From Protofrankia sp. CiP1_Cm_nod1 (GTDB lineage: Bacteria > Actinomycetota > Actinomycetes > Frankiales > Frankiaceae), in NCBI RefSeq assembly GCF_920888515.1, contig NZ_CAKKTM010000132.1, positions 1 to 39,693 on the forward strand: a stretch of 39,693 nucleotides of DNA, given 5' to 3'. Positions within the stretch are counted from its first letter, which is position 1. Every line of letters begins with the position of its first letter. The position numbers and the translations under genes were made by a program. Shown here piece by piece: positions 1-11,900 of this stretch. Under the pieces are notes generated by a model. That model was not told the DNA's origin, searched no databases, and saw only the letters and a list, made by a program, of their open reading frames with translations.

Positions 1-1
1 G

Positions 2-3000
2 GCGGGCACCCGGGCGCGGGCGGGAGCCAGGGCACGGGGGCGCGGCCGCCGCCGCGAGGCCGCCCGGCCGCTGGACGTGGCCGTCGTCGGCATGGCCTGC
101 GTGTTCCCGGGCGCCGCCGACACCGCCGAGTACTGGGCCAACGTGGTCGGGGGCGTCGACGCGGTCACCGAGGTGCCGCGCGGCCGCTGGGACGCGGATC
201 TCTACCACGCCCCCGGCCGGGCTCCCGGCCAGGATGCCCCCGGCGGGCAGGCCTCCGGCGGGCAGGCCCCCGGCCCGGATCACGGGCGGGGCGGCGGGCG
301 GGTGCCGTCCAGGTGGGGCGGGTTCCTCCCGCCGGTCCCGTTCGACGCGCTGCGCTTCGGCATCCCGCCGAAGTCGCTGAGCAGCATAGAGCCCGGGCAG
401 CTGCTCGCCCTCGAGGTGACCGCGCGGGCCCTGCGTGACGCCGGCTACGACAACCGGCCGTTCGACCGGTCGCGCACGTCGGTGGTCTTCGGCGCCGAGT
501 CCGGCGCGGATCTCGCCGCCGCCCATGGTTTCCGCTCGGCCTACCCGGCCTTCTTCGGGCCGGTCCCGCCCGCCCTGGACGTACGCCTGCCGACACTGGA
601 CGAGGACTCCTTCCCCGGAATGCTCGCGAACGTCATCGCCGGGCGGGTCGCCAACCGTTTCGATCTCGGTGGTGTGAACTACACGGTCGACGCGGCATGC
701 GCGTCCTCGCTGGCGGCGCTGGACGCCGCCTGCAAGGAGCTGGGCGGCGGCACCTCGGACCTGGTGCTCTGCGGCGGCGTGGACACGCACAACAGCATCC
801 ACGACTTCATGCTGTTCGCATCCGTCCACGCTCTGTCACCGACCGGCCGGTCCCGCAGCTTCGACGCGGCCGCCGACGGCATCTGCCTGGGGGAGGGGGT
901 GGCCGTCGTCGTCCTCAAGCGGCTCGCCGACGCCGAACGCGACGGCGACCGCGTCCACGCGGTGATCAGAGCGGTGGCCGGGTCGAGCGACGGCCGGGCG
1001 CTGGGCATGACCGCGCCGAGCCGGGCCGGGCAGGTGCTGGCGATGGAACGGGCGTACGCGCGCGCCGGGATCTCCCCGGCCGACGTCGGCCTGGTCGAGG
1101 CGCACGCCACCGGCACGGTCGTCGGCGACAGCACGGAGCTCGCCAGCCTCACCGAGGTGTTCGCCGGCCACGGCGCGCGGCGGGGCGGCTGCGCCGTCGG
1201 CTCGGTGAAATCCCAGATCGGGCACACCAAGTGCGCCGCCGGGCTGGCCGGTCTGATCAAGACAGTGCGGGCGCTGGCGGCCGGGGTGCGCCCCCCGACG
1301 TCCAACATCACCCGGCCGAACCCGTCCTGGGACGCCGCGACCAGCCCGTTCTTCTTCGACACCGCCGCCCGGCCGTGGGCGGTGCCGGCGTCGCGGCGGC
1401 ACGCCGGGGTGTCCGCGTTCGGCTTCGGCGGGACCAACTTCCACGTGGTGCTCTCCGCCTACGACGGTGCCCCCGAACCCACCCACGGGCTGGACGCCTG
1501 GCCCGCCGAGCTGTTCGTCATCCGCGGCACCGACCAGGCGGCCGCCGGCCGCACCCTGGACCGGCTCACCGAGCTGATCCGCGTCAACGACGGCGCCGGG
1601 CGGCCCTGGAAGCTGCGCGACCTGGCCGCGACGGTGGCGGTCAAGCGCGGCGGGGCGGTGCGGGTGGCGTTCGTCGCGACCAGCCTGGACGAGCTCGCCG
1701 ACCTGGTGAGACGGGCCCGTGCGTTCACCCACGACCCGAAGGCCGGGATCTTCGTCGCCGGCGGCGCTCAGGGGAGGCCGGGCCGGGCCAGGACCGGCCG
1801 CGCCACGCCGGCCGGGACAGGAGAAACGGAAGGAGAGGCGGCGGAAGGGAAGACCGCCTTCCTGTTCCCGGGGCAGGGCAGCCAGCGGCCCGGGATGCTG
1901 GCGGAGCTGTTCGTGGCCTTCCCGCGGCTGCGGCACCTGCTCGAACGCGGGGAGAAGTGGGTGCCTGCGATGTTCCCGCCGGCCGCGTTCAGCCGGGCGG
2001 ACACCGACGCCCAGCAGGCCGCGATCACCGACACCCGGACGGCGCAGCCGGTTCTCGGGATCGCCGGCCTCGCCATGCACGAGATCCTCACCGGCCTCGG
2101 CGTGCGCCCCGACCACCTCGGTGGCCACAGCTACGGTGAGCTGGTCGCCCTGTGTGCGGCCGGGGCCGTCGACATCGACGATCTGCTGCCGCTCAGCGAA
2201 GCCAGAGCGGACGCCATCCTGGGCGCCGCCGGCGCCTTCGCCGCGGTCTCCGTAACCGCCGCTCCCGCTGATCCCCCCGGCGCTCTCGCAACCGGCGCCC
2301 TCGCCGGCCATACCGCCGGCACCGGCCCCGCTACCGCCAGCAGCGGCCTCGCTATCGCTAGTGGCGGATCCGCTATCGCTAGTGGCGGCATCGATCCCGT
2401 CACGGCTGATCCTGGCCTGGCTGACCCCGGCCTGGCTGACCCCGGCACGATGGCGGCGGTGGCCGCCCCGGCGCGTCGGGTGCGGGAGGTGCTGGAGGCG
2501 GCCGCGGCGGGCCCGGCCGGCGGCCCGGCGGGCCCGGGCGATGTCGTGATCGCCAACCACAACGCGCCGGAACAGGCCGTGATCTCCGGTCCGACCCCCG
2601 CGGTGGAGGCCGCGGTGCGGGTGCTGGCGGCCGAAGGGCTCACCGCCAGACGGATCCCGGTGGCGTGCGCGTTCCACAGCCCGGTGGTCGCGGCCGCGGC
2701 CGGGACGTTCGCCGCCGACCTGGACAGGGTCGCGATCGCCCCGCCGTCACGGCCGGTCTGGTCCAACACGACCGCGCTGCCGTACCCGGACACCGCCGAC
2801 GCGGTCCGGCGGACCCTCGCCGGCCAGGTCGCCCAGCCCGTCCGCTTCGTCGAACAGATCGAGGCGATGTACGCCGCCGGCGTACGGATCTTCGTGGAGG
2901 CCGGGCCGGGCCGGGTCCTCACCGGGCTCGTCAGCCGGATCCTGCACGGCCGGCCGCACACGGCCGTCGCCACGGACGTCCCCGGCGAACACGGGCTGCG

Positions 3001-5956
3001 CCGGCTCCTGCTCGCGCTGGCGGAGCTGGCGGCCGCCGGGGCCGCCGTGGACACCGCGCCCCTGTTCACCGGGCGTGACGCCCAGGTGGTCTCGGCCGCG
3101 AACTGCCCGCGCCGGCCCGGCTGGCTCGTCGACGGCCACCTGGTGCGGACGTCCGACGGCCGTCACCTGCCCGGCGGGCTGGTCCCGGCGGACGAGCTGT
3201 CCCGCCTGCCGGCCCCCGAAGCGCCGTCGTGGGCCGCGTCCCCCGGGGCGACGGAGCTGCCGACGGTGATCGTCCCACCGTCGGTGGGGAACGCCGACGC
3301 CGCCGTGATCGAGTTCCTGCGGACGACCCGTGAGCTGGTCGCCGCGCAGCGCGAGGTCATCCTGAGCTACCTGGCCGCCGCCGACCGCGCGTCGGCGCTC
3401 CCCCCGGCCGCGCTCGCGGGCGCGGAGGCCGCCCTGCCGTCGGGCGCGCTCGGCCACATCCCGCCATCGGAGCTGTACGACCACGGTCCGTTTCCGACGG
3501 CCGGGGAACAGCTTCCGTCGCTGACACCGGCTGGTCATGCCGTGCCGCTGCCCATCTCGGTGGATCAGCCCCGGTCACCCGGCCGGCCCGCCGGCCACCA
3601 CGGCGCCTCGGCCGTGGTGGCCGGCGCGCGGCCGGTGTCCCGGGAGCCGGACGCGGTGCTGGGCGCGGTGGTGGAGGTGATCGTGTCCGCGACGGGCTAT
3701 CCGGCCGAGATGCTGGCGGCGGACCTGGACCTCGAAGCCGACCTGGGCATCGATTCGATCAAACGGACGGAGGTCCTGGGCACGCTGGCGGAACAGCTCG
3801 GCCTCGGCATCTCCGGAGGCGGAGAGGCCGGCCCTGCCGAAGGCGGCGCGACGATGGATCTTGGCGCTGCCGGGGGCGGCCTGGCCGACGATGTCGTCGA
3901 GGAGCTCGTGGCCATCCGGACCATTCGCGGGATCGTCGACTGGATCGTCACCCGCCCGCCTGCCAGCCCCGCCACGGACACCCACCTTGCGACGAACACG
4001 TATCCCGCCGCGGACGCGGGCCTCGCGGCACACACAGACCCCGCCGCGGACGCGGACCCTCCCGTAGGCCCGGGGAACGCCGTGGCTCCGGCACCCGTCC
4101 CGGGGCTCGCACCCGTCCCGGATCCCACGGCGATTCCGGGCCCCACGGCGATCCCGGGCGGCGGGATCCTCGTGGAGGCCGTGAGCGTCGTGGAGGCCGG
4201 GAGCGGGCCGGCGGCCCCGGCAGCCGTGTCGCGGCAGGCCGGCGGCTGGCCCGATGAACGTTTCGCGGGCCCGCCGGGCCCGGGGGATTCCGCGGGCCCG
4301 GCGGCCGCGTTGCGGCGCTTCGTCGTCGAGGTCGTCGCGCTGCCGTCGCCGGGCACCCTCTCCGACCTGCTTGACCTTGCCGCGGCCGGTGCCCGCCCCG
4401 GGCCGGGGCCGCTGGCCGGCAGCCGGTTCGCCGTGGTCGAGGGCGGCCTGGGCATCGGCCTGGCGCTGACGACCCTGCTGGAGCAGCAGGGCGCGTCCGT
4501 GCGGATGTTCTCCGTGGACGACGCCTCGCTCGCCGATCAGCTTGCCGGCGGTGCCGGCGCGGACGGCGTCTGGTGGGTGTCGTCCGTGGACCGGGACGCG
4601 CCACCGGCCCTGCCCGCCGCGTTCGTCCCGATCAGGGCCGCGGTCGCCGGCGGCACCCGGCGCCTGGTCGTCGCGACCGGCGGTGGGGGCAGCTTCGGCC
4701 GCGGGGTGGGCGACGAGCCCGGCCCGAGCGTGGGGATGGCCGGTTTCACGCGCACGCTCGCCCGGGAGGCGCCGGACGTGGTGATCCGCGCGGTGGACCT
4801 CGACCCGAAGGAGGCGCCGACCCGGCTCGCCGGCTACCTGCTCACGGAGTTCCTCACCCCGGGCGCCCCGCCGGTGACCGGCTACCGGCACGGCGTCCGG
4901 TCGACGCTTCAGGTGGTGCCGGCCGAGCTCCCCGGCGCCGGTTCGCCCTCGACCGTCCCGGTGGGCCCGGTGGCTCCGGTGGGCCCGGTGAGCCTGGTGG
5001 CCTTGACGCTCCCGGCCGCCGGGCCGTCGTGGGGCTGGCGGTGGCACGACGACGTCGCCGCCGTCCCGTCGGCCCAGGCCTCCGGCGCGCTGGGGGAGCT
5101 CGGCCCGGACTCGGTCGTCCTGCTCACCGGCGGCGCGCGCGGGATCACCGCCAGGGCCGCCCTCGGGCTCGCCCGGGCCACCGGCTGCGGGATCGAGCTG
5201 ATCGGCCGGACGCCGCTGCCGACCGCCGCCGAGGATCCGGCGACGGCCGGCGCGGCGGACGCGCCGGAACTGCGCCGCGCCCTGATCGCCACCGGCCTGC
5301 GCCGGCCGGTCGAGATCGAGGCCCGTGCCGCCCAGCTGCTCGCCGAGCGGGAGGTGCGGGCCACCGTCGCGGCCCTGCGCGCGAGCGCGTCCTTCGTCCG
5401 CTACCACGCCGTCGACGTACGGGACCCGGACGCGCTGCGCGCGGTCGTCGAAACGATCTACGCCGACCGCGGACGGCTTGACGGGGTGGTCCACGGCGCC
5501 GGCGTCCGCGAGGACAAACCGCTGCGGGAGAAGACGGCGCGCTCGTTCGAGCGGGTGTTCTCGACCAAGGTCGACGCCGCCCGGACGCTGGTCGACGCGC
5601 TGCGGCCCGACATCGGTTTCCTGGTGCTCTTCGGCAGCGTGTCCGGGGTGTTCGGCAACCGGGGGCAGGTCGACTACGCCGCCGCCAACGACGCGCTCGA
5701 CACCTGCGCCCACGCCTGGGCGAGGCGGCTGCGCGGCCGTGTCGTGTCCCTGGACTGGGGCCCGTGGGCATCGCCCGGCCCCGCCGGGGGAATGGTCTCG
5801 GCGGAGCTGGCACGCGCCTACGCCCGGCGGGGTATCGAGCTGATCGACCCGGACGCCGGGGTCGCCGCGGTCCTGCGCGAGCTGGCCGCCGACGTGGACG
5901 ACCCGCAGGTGGTCTACTTCTCCGGCTCCCTGGACGCCTTCGATGCCGGGATCTAG
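2..5956 (+). CDS. Iterative type I polyketide/PUFA-like synthase, KS-AT-ACP-KR (5' partial)
   Basis: Multidomain synthase that builds an acyl chain on its ACP and reduces the beta-keto group. The frame stays open to the window edge, so the true start probably lies upstream; the GTG at 77 sits right at the KS core. Residues from 77: KS about 1-450 with Cys208 (DAACASS), His343 (EAHATG) and His383 (GHTK), all present; AT from about 593 (FPGQGSQ) with Ser685 in GHSYGE; one ACP with Ser1227 in the LGIDSIKR context typical of PfaA-type ACPs; a pseudo-KR half and a KR with TGGARGI near 1680 and Ser1854/Tyr1867/Asn1871. No ER or DH is seen. Low-complexity repeats interrupt the AT (about 2280-2450) and the ACP-KR linker. 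The order resembles the first half of enediyne PKSE and PfaA/HglE enzymes. It overlaps the next gene by 14 nt, so the two are very likely co-translated partners. Confidence 0.9.
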   Translation, partial: AGTRARAGARARGRGRRREAARPLDVAVVGMACVFPGAADTAEYWANVVGGVDAVTEVPRGRWDADLYHAPGRAPGQDAPGGQASGGQAPGPDHGRGGGRVPSRWGGFLPPVPFDALRFGIPPKSLSSIEPGQLLALEVTARALRDAGYDNRPFDRSRTSVVFGAESGADLAAAHGFRSAYPAFFGPVPPALDVRLPTLDEDSFPGMLANVIAGRVANRFDLGGVNYTVDAACASSLAALDAACKELGGGTSDLVLCGGVDTHNSIHDFMLFASVHALSPTGRSRSFDAAADGICLGEGVAVVVLKRLADAERDGDRVHAVIRAVAGSSDGRALGMTAPSRAGQVLAMERAYARAGISPADVGLVEAHATGTVVGDSTELASLTEVFAGHGARRGGCAVGSVKSQIGHTKCAAGLAGLIKTVRALAAGVRPPTSNITRPNPSWDAATSPFFFDTAARPWAVPASRRHAGVSAFGFGGTNFHVVLSAYDGAPEPTHGLDAWPAELFVIRGTDQAAAGRTLDRLTELIRVNDGAGRPWKLRDLAATVAVKRGGAVRVAFVATSLDELADLVRRARAFTHDPKAGIFVAGGAQGRPGRARTGRATPAGTGETEGEAAEGKTAFLFPGQGSQRPGMLAELFVAFPRLRHLLERGEKWVPAMFPPAAFSRADTDAQQAAITDTRTAQPVLGIAGLAMHEILTGLGVRPDHLGGHSYGELVALCAAGAVDIDDLLPLSEARADAILGAAGAFAAVSVTAAPADPPGALATGALAGHTAGTGPATASSGLAIASGGSAIASGGIDPVTADPGLADPGLADPGTMAAVAAPARRVREVLEAAAAGPAGGPAGPGDVVIANHNAPEQAVISGPTPAVEAAVRVLAAEGLTARRIPVACAFHSPVVAAAAGTFAADLDRVAIAPPSRPVWSNTTALPYPDTADAVRRTLAGQVAQPVRFVEQIEAMYAAGVRIFVEAGPGRVLTGLVSRILHGRPHTAVATDVPGEHGLRRLLLALAELAAAGAAVDTAPLFTGRDAQVVSAANCPRRPGWLVDGHLVRTSDGRHLPGGLVPADELSRLPAPEAPSWAASPGATELPTVIVPPSVGNADAAVIEFLRTTRELVAAQREVILSYLAAADRASALPPAALAGAEAALPSGALGHIPPSELYDHGPFPTAGEQLPSLTPAGHAVPLPISVDQPRSPGRPAGHHGASAVVAGARPVSREPDAVLGAVVEVIVSATGYPAEMLAADLDLEADLGIDSIKRTEVLGTLAEQLGLGISGGGEAGPAEGGATMDLGAAGGGLADDVVEELVAIRTIRGIVDWIVTRPPASPATDTHLATNTYPAADAGLAAHTDPAADADPPVGPGNAVAPAPVPGLAPVPDPTAIPGPTAIPGGGILVEAVSVVEAGSGPAAPAAVSRQAGGWPDERFAGPPGPGDSAGPAAALRRFVVEVVALPSPGTLSDLLDLAAAGARPGPGPLAGSRFAVVEGGLGIGLALTTLLEQQGASVRMFSVDDASLADQLAGGAGADGVWWVSSVDRDAPPALPAAFVPIRAAVAGGTRRLVVATGGGGSFGRGVGDEPGPSVGMAGFTRTLAREAPDVVIRAVDLDPKEAPTRLAGYLLTEFLTPGAPPVTGYRHGVRSTLQVVPAELPGAGSPSTVPVGPVAPVGPVSLVALTLPAAGPSWGWRWHDDVAAVPSAQASGALGELGPDSVVLLTGGARGITARAALGLARATGCGIELIGRTPLPTAAEDPATAGAADAPELRRALIATGLRRPVEIEARAAQLLAEREVRATVAALRASASFVRYHAVDVRDPDALRAVVETIYADRGRLDGVVHGAGVREDKPLREKTARSFERVFSTKVDAARTLVDALRPDIGFLVLFGSVSGVFGNRGQVDYAAANDALDTCAHAWARRLRGRVVSLDWGPWASPGPAGGMVSAELARAYARRGIELIDPDAGVAAVLRELAADVDDPQVVYFSGSLDAFDAGI

Positions 5957-8900
5957 GGCGGGCGGGCCCGGCGGGCCGTCGAACCCGGGTGCGGGCATCG
6001 CGATCGTCGGGATGGCCGCGGTGTTCCCGGGCGCCGGTGACCTCGACACCTACTGGCGCAACATCCGCACCGGCGTGGACGCCATCCGGGACATCCCGCC
6101 GCGACGTTTCGACCCGGAGTTCTTCCATCCGGATCCCGGCCCGGACGCCGGCCGCGCACCCGATCCCGACGCCCCGCCCGGCCTCGCCCCGGACTCCGCC
6201 GCCGACGACGGTCCCGCGGCGGCCGGGGAACGGATCCGCTGCCGGCGCGGCGGGTTCATCGAGGAGTTCGCGACCTTCGACCCGACCCAGTTCGGGATCA
6301 TGCCGCTGGCCGTGGACTGGGCCGAGCCCGACCAGCTCATGGCCCTGCGGGTGGCGGCCGAGGCGATCGCGGACGCCGGTGGCACGGACGCGCTCGGTGA
6401 CCGGGCGCGGACCGGGGTGGTACTCGGCCGCGGCGGCTACTTCGCCTCCGGGATGGCCCGGCTGGACCAGCGGATCAAGGTCTCCGCACAGCTGGTCGCC
6501 AGCCTGTCCGAGCTTGTCCCGACGCTCACGGCCGAGCAGCTGGCCGGGGTGCGCGCCGCGTTCGCCGAAACGCTCGGCCCGCGGCGCCCCGAGGCCGCGA
6601 TCGGGCTGGTGCCCAACCTGGCCGCGTCCCGTATCGCCAACCGGCTCGACCTGCGCGGCCCGGCCTACACGCTGGACGCGGCCTGCGCGTCGTCCCTGAT
6701 CGCCGTCGAGACGGCCGTGCGCGAGCTCGTCGCCGGCCGGGCCGACACCATGATCGTCGGTGGTGTGCACCTGGCGCAGGAGGTGACGTTCTGGAGCGTC
6801 TTCTCGCTGCTGCGGGCGTTGTCGCCGAGCTCGCGGATCCGCCCCTTCGACCGGCGGGCCGACGGCATCCTCATCGGCGAGGGGGTCGGCATGGTCGTCC
6901 TCAGACGGCTGGCCGACGCCGAACGCGCCGGTGACCGGATATACGCGGTGATCCGCGGCTGCGGCTCGGCGAGCGACGGGCGGACGTCGACCCTGCTGGC
7001 GCCGGCGTCCGACGGGCAGGTGCTCGCCGTCGAGCGGGCCTGGGCCGACGCCGGGCTGGACCCGAGGGCACCCGGCGCGCTCGGCCTCGTCGAGGCGCAC
7101 GGGACGGCGACCCCCGCCGGGGACGCGGCCGAACTGGCCACCCTCCAGCAGGTCTTCGGCGCCGGCGCGGGGACTGGCACAGGGGCCTATGGGAGGTCCT
7201 ACGGAGGAGGCTATGGAGGGGCGTGGCCGATCGCTGTCGGCTCCGTCAAGTCCATGATCGGGCATACCATGCCGGCGGCGGGCGCCGCTGGGCTGATCAA
7301 GGCCGCGCTGGCGCTGCACCATCGCGTGCTGCCACCATCTCTGCACTGTGAGCAGCCGCATCCGGCGTTCGCGGGCACCCGGCTGCGGCCGATAACCGAG
7401 GCCGAGGCCTGGGACGCCGACGGCGGTGTGCCGCGGCGGGCCGGGGTGAACGCGTTCGGCTTCGGCGGGATCAACGCGCACGTGGTCGTCGAGGAGGCGC
7501 CGTCACCGTCGAACGCGCCGTCGCTGGCCTTCCCGGCCACGATCCCGGTGCCGGTCCCGGTCATGCTCCCGGTCCCGGCACCGCTCCCCCCGCCAGGCCC
7601 GGCCGCGTTCATGCCGCCGGCCGCGTTCATGGCGGCGGCCGCCCCCGCGGGCACGGGCCTGCTCCCGGCCACCATCCCGCTTCCGGTCCTGGTCCCGGCA
7701 GTGGCCACGGCAGTGGCCACTGCCACCGGGCCGTCCAGCCGCCCGGACGCGCGGCCTGGCGGCGAGCGGGTGCTGCTGTTCGCCGGCTCGAGCCCGGCGG
7801 AGATCGCCCGCGCGCTCGCCATCCCCGACCAGGACCTGCTGGCGCGGGACGACAGCGGCGCCCCACCCGAGGGCGGGCCGGTCCGGCTCGCGATCGTCGC
7901 GCCGGACCGGCGCCGGCTGGCGCTCGCCCGCACGGTTGTCGAGCGCGGCCGGCCCTGGCGTGGCCGCAACGACCTGTGGTTCACCGGTTCACCGCTGCTC
8001 GGCGCCACCACCACGCCGGACCGGACGGCATTCCTGTTCTGCGGCCTGGAGGACAACTTCCACCCTCGGGTGGACGACGTCAGCGCGCACTTCGCGCTCA
8101 CCCGCCCGCGGTACGTCCACCCCGGGAGCCCCGGCCCGGCCGGCCCCAGCCCGGCCGGCGTCGGGACGAGCGGCGTCGGGACGAGCGGCGTCGGGACGGG
8201 CGGCGGGGGCGAGGCGCTCGGGGAGCACGGTGTCGCCAGCGTCGAGGTGGGCCGCATACTCGATGCGGCGCTGCGCCGGCTGGAGATCTTCCCCGACCTC
8301 GTCGGCGGCCACAGCATCGGCGAGTGGAACGCCATGATCTCCGCTGGGATGATCGACGCCGAGGACGTGGACAGGTTCATCGCCTCGTTCGAGCCGTACT
8401 CCCTGGAGGTGCCGGGGGTGGCCTTCGGCGCGCTCGGGTGCGGCGCGGACACGGCCGCCGCCACCATCGCGGACCTCCCGGACGTCGTGGTCTCGCACGA
8501 CAACTGCCCGCATCAGTCGATCATCTGCGGGGAGGAGCGCAGCGTCGAGAGCGCCCTGCAACGGCTGCGGGGCCAGGGCGTGCTGGGCCGGATCCTGCCG
8601 TTCCGCTCCGGTTTCCACTCCCCGTTCCTCTCCCCGTTCCTGGCGAAGGTCCGGGCCGACGTGGCCAGCATCCCGATCCGTACGCCGACGGTGCCGGTGT
8701 GGTCGGCGACGACGGTCGCGCCCTACCCCGACGACCAGAACGGGATCCGGGAGCTGGCGGTGCGCCATCTGCTGGAGCCGGTCCGGTTCCGCCAGCTCGT
8801 CGAGCGGCTGTACGCCGAGGGCGTGCGGGTCTTCGTCCAGGTCGGGGTGGGCAGCATCGCCGGCTTCGTCCAGGACACGCTGCCGGGCCGGGAGCACCTG

Positions 8901-11900
8901 ACGGTCGTCACGAACACCCCGAAACGCTCAGGCATGGACCAGCTGCGACGGGTGGTCGCCGCGTTCTGGGTCGAGGGCGCCGCGCCCCGGATGGACCGGC
9001 TGTCGGCCACGAACCCGTCGGCCACGATTCCGCTCCCGATCCCCGGGCCTCAGCGGCCGTCACCGTCGCCATCGCCGCTGTCCCCGCCATCCCCGTTGCG
9101 GTCGTTGTCACCGTCGGCCACTTGTGACGGTCCGGAAGAAGCGGTCGACGACGGGCAGCGGCCGCCCCAGCGGACGCACCACGGCCAGCCGATGCTGCTC
9201 AACCTGGGTGCCCCCCTGGTCCGCCTCGGTGAGCGGGCCGCATCGCTGCTGCCCACGGCATCCTTCCCGGAGCCAGCCCTGATCCCGGCCTCATACCGGG
9301 AGCAGGCCTCATACCGGGAGCAGGACCCGGAATACCCGGAGCGGGATTCGGACGCGGCTCCGAAGCCGGACAGGGAGCTGCTCCCGTCCCCGGATCCGTC
9401 CCTGGATCCGGCGTCGAACCCGAACCCGGCTCCGAACCAGAATCAGGACCCGAATCCGGAGCTGCCTCCTGCCTCGGATTCGCCCCTGGTAACGGACCTG
9501 AGCTCGGTCCCGGAACCAGTCCTCGCTCCGGACGCGGACTCGCCCCTGGCCGCGGATTCGGCCCTGATCACGGATTCGGCCCTGATCATGGACTCGGCCC
9601 TGGTCACGGACTCGGCCCTGGTCACGGACTCGGCCCTGGCCGCGGATTCGGCCCTGATCACGGATTCGGCCCTGGCCGCGGAGCCGACTCCGCCTTCGGA
9701 ACCGGCCCTGCGCTCGAATGCGGCCCTACTCCCGGATCCGGGGCCGGATCCACTCTCGGCGTCGGCTCCGGTGGAGCCGGAGCGGGAACCGTCGGCTGCC
9801 GGGCTGCCCGCCCGTCCGGCCCCTCCCGCGACGGCCCGCGAGCGCCGGCCGCTGACAGCGCGGGAAAGACGGGACCGGGCTGTCAGCGCGCATCCAGCCG
9901 GTGGACACGCTGTCACCGGCCATCCGGTGCTCGCCGAGTTCGACGCGCTGGTCACCGAGACCAACGCGATGATCTCAGCCGTGCTGGCACGATGGACAGC
10001 CACCGCGTCCGCCGCTGGCGCTGCCGCGTCCGCTGTCAGGAGCGGCGCGTCCGGTGCCAGTGCGCGGGTGGCGGCCGTCGTCCAGAAGCCATCCGCCGGC
10101 CTGGTCGCCGGCGCCCGTACCGGGCATGGCGGACATCCGTCTGTGCCGTCTGTGCCGTCTGTGCCGTCTGTGCCGACCGGGTCGTCGGCCGGGGCGGCGG
10201 GGCCGGCGGTAGCGCCGGGCGGGCGGGACGTCCGGCGGACGCGGCGCACGCTGTCGATCGAGACGATGCCGTACATCATCGATCACTGTTTCTACCGGCA
10301 GCCGCCGGGGTGGCCGCACCTCGCCGACAGGTTCCCGGTGATCCCGATGACCACCGTGCTGGAGATGATGATCGGCCAGGCGCGGGCGGCCGTGCCCGGC
10401 CGTGTCGTCGTCGGCGTCACCGACGTCCGGGCCCTGCGCTGGCTGGCGATCGAGCCGGCGGTCGAGGTGACCATCACCACGACCGTCCTGCCGGCCGCGG
10501 CCGGGCAGGGCCCGCCGGGAGCGGGCACGAGCGCGGTGCGGGTGAGCATCGACGGGTACGCGCACGGCACGGTCATCCTCGCCGACGCCTTCCCGCCGGG
10601 GCCGGCGCCGTCGGCGGAGCCCCTGCCCGAGCCGTGTGACGACACGCTGGTGGACGGGCCGTCGATCTACCGTGCCGGACGGCTGTTCCACGGCCCCGGC
10701 TACCAGGGGCTGGTCACGGCCGGGCCGGTCTCCCCCGGGGGCGTCCAGGGGGAGCTCGTCGTGACGAGCGCGCCCGGTGCGCTGCTCGACGCCGCGGGCC
10801 AGCTGTTCGGCTACTGGCCGCGGGAGCATCTCGCCGCGGACTGGCTGCTGCTGCCCTCGGCCCTGCGCGGCGTGCGCTTCTTCGGCCCGCACCCGGCCGT
10901 GGGGGAGCGGCTGACCTGCACGGTGTGGATACGGGATGTCCGGGACAGCGCCATCACCGCCGATCTGGAGCTACGCGCCGCGGACGGCACGGTGTGGGCG
11001 CGTGTCGAGGGCTGGACCGACCGCCGGTTCTCCCAGGACGAGCTGATGTGGGCGATGCTGCTGCGGCCGGCGCGCAACGCCGTCGCCGAACGGGCCGCCG
11101 GCGGCTGGGTGCTCGCCCGGGAGCACTGGGCGGACACCGCCTCCCGCGAGCTCGTCACGCGCTACCACCTCGACACCGACGAGCGCGCCGTCCTGGCGGC
11201 GAAGCATCCCAGGGCCGCGCGGGAGTGGCTGCTCGGACGGATCGCCGTGAAGGACGCCGTCCGCCACTGGCTGTGGGACAACGGCGCCACCGACGTGTGG
11301 GGCATCGAGATCGGCGTGTCGGACGAGGGCTCCGGACGCCCGGTGATCGACCGGCTGCCGGTACGTGACGGCGTGCCGGCCACACCCCCGCGGGCCGCCG
11401 TGGCGCACACGGCGTTCCTCGCGGTGGCGGTCGTGCATCCCGATGGCGCGGTTGGCATCGACATCGAACGGGTGACGCCGCTTACGCCAGGGACAGCGGC
11501 AGCGGCGGAGACAGCGGCAGCGGCAGCGGCGGAGGCAGCGGCAGGGGCGGAGACAGCGGCAGCGGCGGGGACGGGGACGGAGGCGCTCACGGACGCCGAG
11601 CGTGCACTGCTCGCCGAGCTGGGCGGAGCCGACGCCGGCCTGCGGGCCCTGTGGCTGGCCAGGTTCCGGGCCGCCAGGCAGGCCGCGGCCAGGGCCGACG
11701 ACACCGGCCAGGCGAGCCGGCCACGACGGTTCGTCGTCGAGGGGATCACGCCTGGCCATCTCCGGCTGCGGACGGACGACCAGGAGCCGCCGCGCGCCCG
11801 CTGGGTCGCGCACCAGTCGATCAACGCGCTCGGCGAGCCCCTGGACGACCACGGCCATCCGTTGGGCGGCCGCCGTCCCGCCGCGGGCGACGCCGCTGGT

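Noticed and set aside
3575-6049. Long - strand frame opposite the first synthase
   Set aside because: Antisense to well-defined ACP and KR domains; composition is typical of a shadow frame in GC-rich DNA.
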